64,000 nucleotides of DNA, taken from contig NZ_CP072144.1 in NCBI RefSeq assembly GCF_019355555.1, forward strand, positions 271,821 through 335,820, in the 5' to 3' direction. Source of the stretch: Rhizobium sp. L51/94. GTDB taxonomy: Bacteria; Pseudomonadota; Alphaproteobacteria; Rhizobiales; Rhizobiaceae. Numbering within the stretch: position 1 is the stretch's first letter; the number at the start of each line of letters is the position of its first letter. The position numbers and the translations under genes are program-made. The notes under the pieces are model-generated. The model ran no database searches. It worked only from the letters and a program-made list of their open reading frames with translations, and had not been told where the DNA came from. Positions 55,434 through 64,000 of the stretch are shown here, piece after piece.

Positions 55434-56413
55434 CGCCGCTTCTCGAGGCCAGAAACCTCGTTCGCACCTATCAAATCCCGACCGGTGCTTTCGGCAGGCC
55501 CACCCCTGTGCGGGCCGTCGACGGCATATCGCTATCCGTCAACGTCGGCGAGACGCTCGGTATCGTCGGGGAATCTGGGTCGGGCAAGTCGACGCTTGGC
55601 CGGATGCTGCTCGGCATCGATCCCGTCCAGTCGGGCGAGGTCCTGTTCGAAGGCAAGCCCATGCCGGCCGTGGCGACCCGCCTTTGGCGGGCATGGCGGG
55701 CAAAGATGCAATTCGTCCACCAGGATCCGCTGGCAGCGCTCGACAAGCGCCTGACGATTTCCGCCCAGATCCGCGAGCCCCTCGAGATCCACCGGCTCGT
55801 GCCCAAGGAACAGCGCAATCTGCGTGTCACCGAGTTGATGTCCGCAGTCGGGCTGCGCCAGGACCAGGCCGATCGCTATCCCCATGAACTTTCCGGCGGC
55901 CAACGGCAGCGCGCCGTCATCGCCAGGGCGCTGGCCTCACGCCCGAAGCTGATCGTCTGCGACGAGCCCGTATCGGCGCTCGATGTGTCGATCCAGGCCC
56001 AGGTGGTGAACATGCTGAGCGACCTGCAGGCGGAAAACCGGCTCGCCATGGTGTTCATCAGCCATGACCTGAAGGTCGTTCGCAACATCGCCGACCGCGT
56101 CGCCGTAATGTATCTCGGGCGGATCGTCGAGGAAGCCTCCTCGGACGTGATCTTCAGTTCGCCGCAGCATCCCTACACCAAGGCTCTCGTCTCCAGCGTG
56201 CCTGTTCCGGGCAGACAGCTTGAGGGTCGGGTGATCCTGCAGGGCGAGCCGCCGAACCCTGCCAACCGGCCTTCCGGCTGTGCCTTCCATCCGCGCTGCC
56301 CGATTGCAGCCGAGATATGCCGCACGACAGTGCCTGCCTTGCAGACCATCGGCGATGGCCGTACTGCCGCCTGTCACCTGGTGAAGACCGGCGACGCCTC
56401 GATTGCCGCATAG
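55430..56413 (+). CDS. Peptide-type ABC transporter ATP-binding protein (DppF-like)
   Basis: 327 residues from a GTG at 55430 (GTGA overlap). Walker A GESGSGKST, Q-loop VHQDPLAALDKR, signature LSGGQRQR, Walker B LIVCDEPVSALD, C-terminal GCAFHPRCPIAAEIC. Works as a pair with the DppD-like ATPase. Confidence 0.94.
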   Translation: MTPLLEARNLVRTYQIPTGAFGRPTPVRAVDGISLSVNVGETLGIVGESGSGKSTLGRMLLGIDPVQSGEVLFEGKPMPAVATRLWRAWRAKMQFVHQDPLAALDKRLTISAQIREPLEIHRLVPKEQRNLRVTELMSAVGLRQDQADRYPHELSGGQRQRAVIARALASRPKLIVCDEPVSALDVSIQAQVVNMLSDLQAENRLAMVFISHDLKVVRNIADRVAVMYLGRIVEEASSDVIFSSPQHPYTKALVSSVPVPGRQLEGRVILQGEPPNPANRPSGCAFHPRCPIAAEICRTTVPALQTIGDGRTAACHLVKTGDASIAA

Positions 56414-56425
56414 CGGGAGATAAAC

Positions 56426-57352
56426 ATGCTGCGTTTCGTTCTCGTCCGGATCCTTCGGGCACTGATTACCATTGTGGCAGTCGTGACCTTCGCCTTCGTC
56501 GTGCTGCGCATGTCCGGCGATCCGGCGCAGGTGATGCTCGGTCCCGACGTCCCCAAGGAAGCCGTGGATGCGTTTCGCAAGGCATGGGGTCTCGATCAGC
56601 CCCTGTGGGTCCAGTATTTCGCCTATATGAAGTCCATCCTCACCGGTGATTTCGGCGTTTCCATGCGCGACAGGGCCTCTGCCCTGCATCTCGTCATCGA
56701 CCGCATACCGGCGACACTGGAACTGACTATCCCGGCTCTTTGCCTGCAGCTCCTGATCGGCATTCCGGCGGGTGTCTATGCCGCCCTGCATCGCCAGAGC
56801 TTTGCCGACCGCAGTGTCATCATGGCCGCGATCCTCGGTTTCACCGTTCCCTCCTTCGTGATGGGATTGCTGCTGGTGCTGATCTTCTCGGTGATCCTCG
56901 GTCTGCTGCCATCGGGTGGCCAAGGCACGTGGCAGCAGATGATCCTGCCGATCGTGACCATGAGCATCGGCTATATCGGTATCCTGGCACGCTTTTCGCG
57001 CAGTGCGATGATCGAGGTGATGGGCCAGCATTATGTCCGCACAGCTTCGGCAAAGGGCCTGAAATGGCGCGACGTTGTGTGGAAACATGCATTGCCGAAC
57101 GCCGCCGTGCCGATCGTGACGATCGTCGGCTTCTTGGTCGGCACGCTGATTGCCGGCGCCGTCGTCGTGGAGTCGATCTTTTCATGGCCGGGCATCGGCC
57201 GTCTTCTGGTGGTCTCGGTCAGCAACCGCGATCTTGCGGTCGTCCAGTGCATCCTGCTGCTGATCGCCGCGACGATGGTTATCTCCAATCTGATCGTCGA
57301 CATGCTCTATGGCTGGCTCGATCCACGCCTGCGCGCCCAGTCGACACATTGA
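56426..57352 (+). CDS. Peptide-type ABC transporter permease (DppB-like)
   Basis: 308 residues, six membrane segments, N-terminal DppB signature (VRILRALITIVAVVTFAFVV), EAA-type loop YVRTASAKGLKWRDVVWKHA. Starts 12 bases after dppF-like. Confidence 0.94.
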   Translation: MLRFVLVRILRALITIVAVVTFAFVVLRMSGDPAQVMLGPDVPKEAVDAFRKAWGLDQPLWVQYFAYMKSILTGDFGVSMRDRASALHLVIDRIPATLELTIPALCLQLLIGIPAGVYAALHRQSFADRSVIMAAILGFTVPSFVMGLLLVLIFSVILGLLPSGGQGTWQQMILPIVTMSIGYIGILARFSRSAMIEVMGQHYVRTASAKGLKWRDVVWKHALPNAAVPIVTIVGFLVGTLIAGAVVVESIFSWPGIGRLLVVSVSNRDLAVVQCILLLIAATMVISNLIVDMLYGWLDPRLRAQSTH

Positions 57353-57363
57353 GGACTTCAGAC

Positions 57364-58245
57364 ATGACGACGGTAGATGCGACATCCATTCCCGTGACGA
57401 CGAGCAGGAGACGGGGGCCGCTCGGCTGGTTATGGCGAAATGTCCCCCTCAGCATCGGGCTCGGGATCGTCTGGCTTCTGGCGATGATATTCGTCGCGAT
57501 CTTTGCCGATCAGCTGCGCCCCTACGGCATCACGGCGATGGACCTCAGCAACCGGCTTGTCGCGCCGGGCCATTTCAAGCACTGGGCCGGTACGGACGAG
57601 CTTGGTCGCGACGTATTTTCGCGGTTGCTGCAGTCGATCAAGGTGTCGCTGATCATTGCCTTCGGGGCTACGATGATATCGGCCTTCTTCGGCACGGCGC
57701 TCGGCTTTGCTGCCGCGAAATTCCGGGGCATCGTCGAACATCTCGTGCTGGTGCTAGCCGATTTCCAGGCCGCCTTGCCATTCCTGATCATGTCTCTGGC
57801 GGTGCTGGCGTTCTTCGGCTCGTCGATGACATTGGTCGTCTGCCTCATGGGCTTCTACGGTTGGGAACGCTACGCCCGTATTGCCCGCGGGCTGGCCATT
57901 TCCGCCAGCGCCCAGGGTTATGCGGCAGCGGTCGTGCAGCTCGGCGCATCCCCGTTCCGCGTCTACCTCCGTCACATCCTGCCGAACGTCGCCTCGACAC
58001 TGATCGTTTCGATGACGCTGACATTTCCGGAAATCATCCTGATGGAAAGCAGCCTCTCCTTTCTCGGCCTCGGTGTCCAACCGCCCGAATCCAGCCTCGG
58101 CAACATGGTCGGCTTCGGGCGAGAATACCTGACCCGCGCACCGTGGATCATGCTGGCGCCCTCGGCCGTCATCATGCTTACCACCCTGTCGATCTCGCTT
58201 GTCGGCGACTGGCTGCGCGACAAGCTCGACCCGACAACACGCTAA
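57364..58245 (+). CDS. Peptide-type ABC transporter permease (DppC-like)
   Basis: 293 residues from the ATG at 57364. N-terminal single span, then the DppC motif HWAGTDELGRDVFSRLL and the EAA-like loop YAAAVVQLGASPFRVYLRHI, with ESSLSFLGLGVQPPESSLG near the end. Confidence 0.94.
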   Translation: MTTVDATSIPVTTSRRRGPLGWLWRNVPLSIGLGIVWLLAMIFVAIFADQLRPYGITAMDLSNRLVAPGHFKHWAGTDELGRDVFSRLLQSIKVSLIIAFGATMISAFFGTALGFAAAKFRGIVEHLVLVLADFQAALPFLIMSLAVLAFFGSSMTLVVCLMGFYGWERYARIARGLAISASAQGYAAAVVQLGASPFRVYLRHILPNVASTLIVSMTLTFPEIILMESSLSFLGLGVQPPESSLGNMVGFGREYLTRAPWIMLAPSAVIMLTTLSISLVGDWLRDKLDPTTR

Positions 58246-58271
58246 CATCCACTCACCAGGAAATATCCTCA

Positions 58272-59018
58272 ATGACACTCATCACCGGCCACCGCGGCGC
58301 CCGCAATCTCTGGGCCGAAAACTCGCTGACGGGCTTTCGCAACGTTCTCGATCTCGGCGTCGACGCGGTGGAATTCGACGTCCACCTGACCACGGCCGGT
58401 GAACTCGTCGTCATCCACGACGCAACGCTGGACCGAACGACGGATCATACCGGCCCGGTTCGCGCCCTCTCACCTGAAGCCCGCCAGAAGGTGATGCTGA
58501 AGGATACGCAAGAGGCGATGCCGACGCTTTCCGAGGTGCTCGAAGTGGTGGCACCGGCCAACCGGCTCTCCTTTCACATCGAGATCAAGTCCGACGAGAC
58601 CGGTACGCCCTATCAGGGCATCGTCGAGGGGGTCGCTGGCGAGATCGAACGCTTCGGCATCGGCAGCCGCAGTTGCCTGACATCCTTCGATACGTCGGTC
58701 CTGGAGGATTGCCGCCGCCATGCGCCGGCCATCGCCCGCCTCGTCTCGATCAGCGCCATATCGGCAGAAAAGCACGGCGGAATCTCGCAATTCCTCGAGA
58801 AGATCGACGGCCTCGCCAAACTGGTCGCCGTACACCACGAATTGCTGGAGGCGGAATGGGACATCATCACCGGCGCTGTTCCGATCGAAGACCTGTGCGT
58901 CTGGACGGTGAACGACGAGGAGACCATCCGCAGATGGCTTGCGCGCGGCATCGGTCACCTGACCTCGGATGCCCCGGATCTGGCGCTGAAACTGCGCGGG
59001 GAAATGACCGCGCTTTAG
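58272..59018 (+). CDS. Glycerophosphodiester phosphodiesterase (UgpQ-like)
   Basis: Hydrolyses glycerophosphodiesters to glycerol 3-phosphate and an alcohol. GDPD marks: GHRGARNLWAENSL at the N-terminus, VEFDVHLTTAGELVVIHDATLDRTT and a Glu/Lys strand FHIEIKSD. 248 residues, no signal peptide, so it acts in the cytoplasm. It follows the DppC-like gene by 26 bases, which suggests that the importer may bring in a phosphodiester or phospholipid head-group compound. Last gene of the operon; converges on the CoA-transferase. Confidence 0.92.
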   Translation: MTLITGHRGARNLWAENSLTGFRNVLDLGVDAVEFDVHLTTAGELVVIHDATLDRTTDHTGPVRALSPEARQKVMLKDTQEAMPTLSEVLEVVAPANRLSFHIEIKSDETGTPYQGIVEGVAGEIERFGIGSRSCLTSFDTSVLEDCRRHAPAIARLVSISAISAEKHGGISQFLEKIDGLAKLVAVHHELLEAEWDIITGAVPIEDLCVWTVNDEETIRRWLARGIGHLTSDAPDLALKLRGEMTAL

Positions 59019-59031
59019 GCGAGGTCCGAGA

Positions 59032-60522
59032 TTAGCGCAGCATGGTTCCCGTCGTCTGCTTGCGGATGTGCCACGATAGCGCCTCTTCGAGCAGGTGCGG
59101 GGTATGGCCGCCGCGCGCGGTGGCGCGTGCCAGGTAATCCTCGAGTTGCTCGCGATAGGACGGATGGGAACACCGGGCTATGATCATCGCCGCCCGCTCG
59201 CGCGGCGCGAGTTCGCGCAGGTCTGCGAGGCCGTGTTCGGTGACGATGATATCGACATCGTGCTCGGTGTGGTCGACGTGGCTGACCATCGGGACCACCG
59301 AGGAAATGCTTCCGCCCTTGGCAAGCGACTTCGTGACGAAGATGGACAGATAGGCATTGCGCGCGAAATCCCCGGAGCCGCCGATGCCGTTCATCATGTG
59401 CGTGCCATTGAAGTGGCTGGAATTGACATTACCGTAGATGTCGACCTCCAGCGCGGTGTTGATCCCGATTACCCCGAGACGCCGGATTACCTCCGGATGG
59501 TTGGAGATTTCCTGCGGGCGCAGCACAAGCTTGGCCTTGTATCTGTCGAAGTCACCGAACACCCGCTCGGCACATCCGGCCGAGAGCGTGATCGAGGAGC
59601 CCGAGGCAAATGCGAGCTTTCCGGCATCGAAAAGATCGAAGGTGCTGTCCTGGAGGACTTCGCTATACATCCTGAGGTGATGAAAAGGCCCCTTCCCCAA
59701 TCCTGAAAGCACCGAGTTGGCGATCGTACCGATCCCCGCCTGCAATGGCTGCAGCGAAAGGTCGAGCCGGCCGCATGCCACCTCCTGCTCCATGAAGCGG
59801 ATCAGGTGCCCGGCAATTGCTTCCGTTTCCGTGTCCGGTGCCTCGACGGACGAGAAGCTGTCCTTCTGCCCGGTGATGACGATGGCGGCAATCTTGTCCG
59901 GATCGATCGGCACATAGGGAAGACCGACGCGGCTATCGCAGGAAACGACCGGGATAGGCTCTCGCGACGGGCGCTTGGTGGGGATATAGATGTCGTGCAG
60001 GCCTTCGAGCGCCAGCGGCTGGCTGAGATTGATCTCGACGATAATCTGCTTGGCAAGGATCGCGAAACTCGCCGAGTTGCCGATCGAAGTGGACGGCACG
60101 ATGCCGCCCTCTTCGGTAATCGCCGTCGCCTCGATGACGGCGTAGTCGATCGGACCGAGCTGGTTGGAGCGGAGATGTTCGACCGTCTCGGACAGATGCT
60201 GGTCGATGAACATCACCTCCCCGCGATTGATCGCGGCACGCAAAGTCGTGTCGACCTGGAACGGCATCCGGCGCGCCAGAATTTTAGCCTCGGTCAGCAT
60301 CCGATCGATGTCATGGCCGAGCGATGCGCCGGTGATCAGGGTGATCTTGAATGGATCGGTCCTGGCACGTTCGACCATGGCGAGCGGCACCGCCTTGGCG
60401 TCGCCTGCCCTCGTGAAGCCGCTCATGCCGATGATCATGCCGTCCTTGATCAGGGCGGCCGCAGCCTCCGGCGTGGTGATCTTGTCCAGCAGCGATTTGC
60501 GACGGATGCGTGTCTCGAACAT
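59032..60522 (-). CDS. Acetyl-CoA hydrolase/CoA-transferase family (succinyl-CoA:acetate CoA-transferase-like)
   Basis: 496 residues matching class I CoA-transferases of the Cat1/AarC group. Visible blocks: EGGIVPSTSIGNSASF, QAGIGTIANSVLSGL near residue 270, and the C-terminal FVTKSLAKGGSISSVVPMVSHVDHTEHDVDIIVTEHG region (given here as consecutive parts). It would move CoA between succinyl-CoA and acetate or a similar acid. The gene follows aldehyde dehydrogenase after a hairpin-bearing gap. Confidence 0.88.
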   Translation of the reverse strand: MFETRIRRKSLLDKITTPEAAAALIKDGMIIGMSGFTRAGDAKAVPLAMVERARTDPFKITLITGASLGHDIDRMLTEAKILARRMPFQVDTTLRAAINRGEVMFIDQHLSETVEHLRSNQLGPIDYAVIEATAITEEGGIVPSTSIGNSASFAILAKQIIVEINLSQPLALEGLHDIYIPTKRPSREPIPVVSCDSRVGLPYVPIDPDKIAAIVITGQKDSFSSVEAPDTETEAIAGHLIRFMEQEVACGRLDLSLQPLQAGIGTIANSVLSGLGKGPFHHLRMYSEVLQDSTFDLFDAGKLAFASGSSITLSAGCAERVFGDFDRYKAKLVLRPQEISNHPEVIRRLGVIGINTALEVDIYGNVNSSHFNGTHMMNGIGGSGDFARNAYLSIFVTKSLAKGGSISSVVPMVSHVDHTEHDVDIIVTEHGLADLRELAPRERAAMIIARCSHPSYREQLEDYLARATARGGHTPHLLEEALSWHIRKQTTGTMLR

Positions 60523-60565
60523 TCTGGCCCCGGGGTTGGATAGGTCTGAAGAGGAGGGGTAAGGC

Positions 60566-60605
60566 CTCCCTGTCGTGGCACCGAAGCATCGGCTACGACA
60601 GGGAG
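60566..60605. terminator. Hairpin between aldehyde dehydrogenase and CoA-transferase genes
   Basis: CTCCCTGTCGT (60566-60576) and ACGACAGGGAG (60595-60605) form a perfect 11-bp stem with an 18-base loop. On the minus strand no U-run follows. It separates two genes read in the same direction. Confidence 0.6.
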
Positions 60606-60615
60606 AAATTTCTGC

Positions 60616-62007
60616 TCAGAAGGGTGCGTCTATGTCGACGATGTTGATCAGCTTGTGGTTGACGAACTCCTTGATCCCGAGGTCGAGTAGCTCCCGCCCG
60701 TAACCGGAGCGACGGACGCCGCCGAAGGGCAGATCGGCCTTCACCATCGTCGGATGGTTGACGAACACCATGCCGGTAGAGATCTTCGCCGCAACTTCCG
60801 CACCGTGCTTGGTGTCGGAGGTGAACACCGAGCCACCGAGGCCGAAAGGCGAATCGTTGGCGATGCGGATCGCATCGTCTTCGTCACTGGCGCGAAACAG
60901 CATGGAGACGGGACCGAAGAATTCCCAATAGCGGGCGGGATTCTCATCCGAGACGTTGGTGAGGATCGTCGGCTGCACGAATGCGCCCCGGTTGGGAACG
61001 CTGGGCCCGACTTCGGTGGCCGTGGCGCCGAGCGCAACGGCTTGCGCGATCTTCTCGCGGATTTCATCGGCAGCAACCTGCGACGACATTGGCGCGAGCG
61101 TGGTTTCCGGTGCGAAGGGATCGCCGGCACGCAAGGCTGCGACGCCTTTGATATAGCTCGCGAGGAACGCATCGTAGACGCCATCGAGGATGATCATGCG
61201 TTTGGAGGAGACACACACCTGGCCGCCGTTCCAGTGCCGTCCGAAGACTGCCCATTTGACGGTCTTTTCCATGTCGGCATCGGCAAGCACCACGAAAGCG
61301 TCGGCACCGCCGAGTTCCATGGTGGATTTTTTTAGGGCCTTGCCCGCTTGGGAGGCGACAATGGCGCCAGCGCCTTCGGAACCCGTCAGGGCGACGCCAT
61401 GCACGCGGGGATCGTTGAGAATTATCTCGATCTGCGAGCGGGTGGCATAGAGGTTCTGGAAACCACCGATGGGCAGGCCAGCTTCCTTCATCAGCCCCTC
61501 AAACGCCGCTGCACTTTGCGGCACGTTCGAGGCGTGCTTGAGCAGCATGGTGTTGCCCGCCGACAGCTGCGGGGCGATGATCCGCGCGATCTGGTAATAA
61601 GGGAAATTCCAGGGCTCGATGGCGAGCAGGACGCCGAGGGGTTCGTGCACCAGAGTGGCGTCGCCTTCCGCAGGGTCGGCCACCGGCAGCTTTTGTGGGG
61701 CAAGCAGCCTTTCAGCGTTGTTCGCGTAGTATTCAAAGATAGCTGCCGACAGTTCCACTTCTGCCCGGGCTTCCGATATCACCTTGCCCATCTCGAGGGT
61801 CAGCAGATTGGCGTAGCTGTCGACATCCCGACGCAACAGGTCGGCCGCATTCTGCATGACCTCGGCGCGGTCCGCAAACGGTGCCGTTTTCCACGACAGG
61901 AAGGCGGCGTGCGCTTTGTCGATTGCCGTGCCTACCTCGGCGTCCGTGGCGTCGGCAAAGGTTTTCAACGTTTCGCCCGTGTAGGGATTGATGGTTGCAT
62001 ATGCCAT
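60616..62007 (-). CDS. NAD(P)-dependent aldehyde dehydrogenase (succinate-semialdehyde dehydrogenase type)
   Basis: 463 residues. Catalytic Cys in WNGGQVCVSS, general base Glu in MELGGADAF, EPWNFPYYQ and NDSPFGLGGSVF blocks. Short length and INPYTGE N-terminus match the Sad/GabD group. The ATG at 62007 follows AAGG; the frame is open 14 codons upstream without a better site. Neighbouring pnt genes suggest linkage to NADP(H) balance. Confidence 0.92.
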   Translation of the reverse strand: MAYATINPYTGETLKTFADATDAEVGTAIDKAHAAFLSWKTAPFADRAEVMQNAADLLRRDVDSYANLLTLEMGKVISEARAEVELSAAIFEYYANNAERLLAPQKLPVADPAEGDATLVHEPLGVLLAIEPWNFPYYQIARIIAPQLSAGNTMLLKHASNVPQSAAAFEGLMKEAGLPIGGFQNLYATRSQIEIILNDPRVHGVALTGSEGAGAIVASQAGKALKKSTMELGGADAFVVLADADMEKTVKWAVFGRHWNGGQVCVSSKRMIILDGVYDAFLASYIKGVAALRAGDPFAPETTLAPMSSQVAADEIREKIAQAVALGATATEVGPSVPNRGAFVQPTILTNVSDENPARYWEFFGPVSMLFRASDEDDAIRIANDSPFGLGGSVFTSDTKHGAEVAAKISTGMVFVNHPTMVKADLPFGGVRRSGYGRELLDLGIKEFVNHKLINIVDIDAPF

Positions 62008-62078
62008 GTTACTTACCTTTCGCAGTGTGTGGCGCGTCCGATTTCCCATGGCGCCACCGGTTAGAAGCGGATGCCGGA

Positions 62079-63494
62079 TCAGCCTCCGAGCTCCTTGATG
62101 GCCTGGACCATCTGGGTAATCACGGCCTGGGCGTCGCCATAGACCATGTTGCAGTTGTCGCCGTAAAACAGCAGGTTCTCGACGCCGGCATAGCCTTTGC
62201 CCTGCCCTCGCTTGACGACGTAGACCTGGTGCGCCTGATCGACATTGAGGATTGGCATGCCGTAGATGGGAGAGGACTTGTCGGTGCGCGCCGCCGGATT
62301 GACGACATCGTTGGCGCCGATGACAAGGGCGACATCGGTCGTCGCGAACGCATCGTTGATGTCCTCCATGTCGAAGATGATGTCGTAGGGAACGCCAGCC
62401 TCGGCAAGCAGCACGTTCATGTGCCCCGGCATGCGACCCGCCACCGGATGGATGGCAAACTTCACATCGACGTCGGCCGCCTGCAGCATCTTCACCAGTT
62501 CGTAGAGCTTCTGCTGCGCCTGAGCGACGGCGAGGCCGTAGCCCGGAACGATGATGACGCTGGAAGCATAGCGCATGGCGATGGCCGCATCGCCGGCGTC
62601 TGCCGGCTTCATGCTACCGGCGATGTCTGATGTCGAGGCGGCGCTAACGTCCCCGAAGTTGCTGAAAAGCACATTTGCAAGCGACCGGTTCATGGCCTTC
62701 GCCATCAGCACGGTCAGCATCGTGCCGGCCGAGCCGACCACCATGCCGGCAATCATCAGCGCAGGATTTTGCAGGGCATAGCCTTCGAGCGCGACAGCAA
62801 GGCCGGTAAAAGCGTTGTAGAGCGAGATCACCACCGGCATGTCGGCGCCGCCGATCGGCAGCGTCATCAGGATGCCGAACGCCAGCGCGCAGCCGAAGAA
62901 CAGGAGCGCGATGACAACGGTGGGCAGGCCATCGTACTGCAGGACAAGCAGGGTCCCGAGCGCAATGGCGAGCAGGAACACCAGCCCGTTGACCAGGCGC
63001 TGGCCCGTGAAGCGCCATGGCTTGTCGATGCGGCCGTCGAGCTTTGCCCAGGCGATGACCGAGCCGGTCAGCGAGATAGAGCCGATCAGCGCACCGGCGA
63101 TGGTGACGGAGGCATTCAGCGGCTCGGCCGTGGCAACCTTTAGCAGTTCGACTGCAGCAACGGCCGCCGCCGCACCGCCGCCCATGCCGTTATAGAGCGC
63201 AACCATCTGGGGCATCGCTGTGACGGCGACCTTGCGGCCATTCCACCATGCCCAGCCACCGCCGAGACCGAGCGCAAGAACGGCAAGTACGATATTTGCC
63301 GGCATGCGCGGCTGTGCTGCCTCTGGCAGATCGGCCAGCACGAGAAAGCTCGCGGCGACGGCTATGACCATGCCGATCCCGGCAACGACGATCCCCGAAA
63401 GTGCCGTGACGGGGGACGACATGCGTTTTAGCCCGAATATGAAGAGAGCTGCGGCCACAAGGCCGCTCAGCCCCTCGATATGTTGAAGGAACAT
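62079..63494 (-). CDS. pntB: NAD(P) transhydrogenase beta subunit
   Basis: Membrane and NADP(H)-binding subunit of proton-translocating transhydrogenase. 471 residues: about nine membrane segments in the N-terminal 280, then the NADP domain with IIVPGYGLAVAQAQ, HPVAGRMPGHMNVLLAEAG and LVIGANDVVNPAA. The ATG at 63494 is two bases past the pntAB stop. Confidence 0.97.
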   Translation of the reverse strand: MFLQHIEGLSGLVAAALFIFGLKRMSSPVTALSGIVVAGIGMVIAVAASFLVLADLPEAAQPRMPANIVLAVLALGLGGGWAWWNGRKVAVTAMPQMVALYNGMGGGAAAAVAAVELLKVATAEPLNASVTIAGALIGSISLTGSVIAWAKLDGRIDKPWRFTGQRLVNGLVFLLAIALGTLLVLQYDGLPTVVIALLFFGCALAFGILMTLPIGGADMPVVISLYNAFTGLAVALEGYALQNPALMIAGMVVGSAGTMLTVLMAKAMNRSLANVLFSNFGDVSAASTSDIAGSMKPADAGDAAIAMRYASSVIIVPGYGLAVAQAQQKLYELVKMLQAADVDVKFAIHPVAGRMPGHMNVLLAEAGVPYDIIFDMEDINDAFATTDVALVIGANDVVNPAARTDKSSPIYGMPILNVDQAHQVYVVKRGQGKGYAGVENLLFYGDNCNMVYGDAQAVITQMVQAIKELGG

Positions 63495-63496
63495 GA

Positions 63497-63805
63497 TCAA
63501 ACCTTCTTTTCGGTGCTGGGACGGAACATGGCGAGCATCCGGTCAGTGACGATGTAGCCACCGGCGGCATTGGCCGCACCGAGCATCACAGCGACAAAGG
63601 CGAGAATCTGTGCGATGGTGCTTGTCGCCGTGAACAGCGCATGCAGCGCACCGACGACGACAATGCCGTGGATGAAGTTGGAGCCGGACATCAGCGGCGT
63701 GTGGAGGATGGAGGGAACCTTGCTGATGACCTCGTAGCCGGTGATGGCGGCGAGCATGAAGATGTAGAGGGCAATGAGCCAGGTAAGGGATGTGTCGGCG
63801 ATCAT
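63497..63805 (-). CDS. pntAB: NAD(P) transhydrogenase alpha subunit part 2 (membrane part)
   Basis: 102 residues with three membrane segments (WLIALYIFMLAAITGYEVI, IVVGALHALFTA, ILAFVAVMLGAANAAGGYIV). In alphaproteobacteria the alpha subunit is split into soluble pntAA and this membrane part. ATG overlaps the pntAA stop. Confidence 0.95.
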   Translation of the reverse strand: MIADTSLTWLIALYIFMLAAITGYEVISKVPSILHTPLMSGSNFIHGIVVVGALHALFTATSTIAQILAFVAVMLGAANAAGGYIVTDRMLAMFRPSTEKKV

Positions 63806-64000
63806 ACGGCTGCTCCTTCGGGGGTCTTCACCGGGACCACGCTCGGCATTGGCTGGTTTCTCATCTGGCCTTCATGAGTGAGGACTGTCTTGGCGATGAC
63901 CTCATCGTCAAAATCGAGCACCACCTTGCCATCGCGCACGATCAGCTGGAGGAGATTGAGGAGGTTCTTGGCGTAGAGTTCGCTCGCATGCTGGGCGAGA
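63802..64000 (-). CDS. pntAA: NAD(P) transhydrogenase alpha subunit part 1, C-terminal end (cut by window edge)
   Basis: Reverse-strand translation reads LAQHASELYAKNLLNLLQLI and ends VKTPEGAAV, typical for the C-terminus of the soluble NAD(H)-binding subunit. About 65 residues are inside the window. Confidence 0.92.
   Translation of the reverse strand, partial: LAQHASELYAKNLLNLLQLIVRDGKVVLDFDDEVIAKTVLTHEGQMRNQPMPSVVPVKTPEGAAV

Noticed and set aside
57309..58271. Open frame overlapping the dppC-like gene and running into the phosphodiesterase frame
   Set aside because: The upstream part is a shadow of the permease; the phosphodiesterase starts at its own ATG (58272) with a normal GDPD N-terminus.
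60566..60605. Hairpin read as an attachment site or mobile-element end
   Set aside because: A simple 11-bp stem between two genes with no integrase, transposase or direct repeat nearby.

Overview
The window is high-GC, densely packed DNA from an alphaproteobacterium, most probably a member of the Rhizobiaceae. The signs are a thiC-thiO thiamine operon under a TPP riboswitch, rhizobial-type promoters (TTGAC-N17), Frc-like and CUT1 sugar ABC systems, an FeS-type bacterial photolyase with its DUF2256 partner, and a three-gene pntAA-AB-B set. The mix of one thiamine operon with many separate catabolic and import clusters would suit a chromid or megaplasmid; that is inference. No rRNA, tRNA, CRISPR array or intact insertion sequence was seen.

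Layout. 1-2470: thiO (cut by the window edge), thiC, TPP riboswitch and promoter, on the minus strand. 2798-4280: two unrecognised plus-strand genes. 4399-18368: a 14-kb polyol PTS locus. Its minus-strand arm runs gutM, glucitol-type IIC, IIB and IIA, a fused HPr-EI, a SorC-type regulator, then a DXR-II/DRL-family reductoisomerase and an acetoin-dehydrogenase-like E1alpha-E1beta-E2. Its plus-strand arm carries a HAD phosphatase and a galactitol-type IIC-IIA-IIB. 18467-31811: a minus-strand catabolic series with a polar amino-acid-type ABC importer, RidA, IclR and AraC regulators, HyuA/HyuB and a three-subunit molybdenum hydroxylase. 32179-34262: an orphan CHASE3 protein and a frameshifted MHS-type transporter. 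34553-41183: an Frc-like sugar ABC importer, a SorC regulator, a class I aldolase and a ROK kinase fused to a second P-loop kinase. 41205-45198: an HWE-type histidine kinase, an SDR, a photolyase and DUF2256. 45282-52357: an ArsR-type regulator, GH51 arabinofuranosidase and CUT1 importer. 52672-59018: a Dpp-type importer plus a glycerophosphodiester phosphodiesterase. 59032-64000: CoA-transferase, aldehyde dehydrogenase and proton-translocating transhydrogenase (pntAA partial).

The most interesting proposal is that 4399-18368 encodes catabolism of a branched polyol, best fitting 2-C-methyl-D-erythritol. The PTS would import and phosphorylate it to methylerythritol 4-phosphate. The DRL-family enzyme, running the isoprenoid-pathway reaction backwards, would give 1-deoxy-D-xylulose 5-phosphate. 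The acetoin-dehydrogenase-like complex would then cleave this acyloin to acetyl-CoA and glyceraldehyde 3-phosphate. A repeated GAACATTTGT-like motif at three promoter regions ties both PTS arms and the catabolic genes into one regulon. The gene families and sites are read from the sequence; the pathway is inference.
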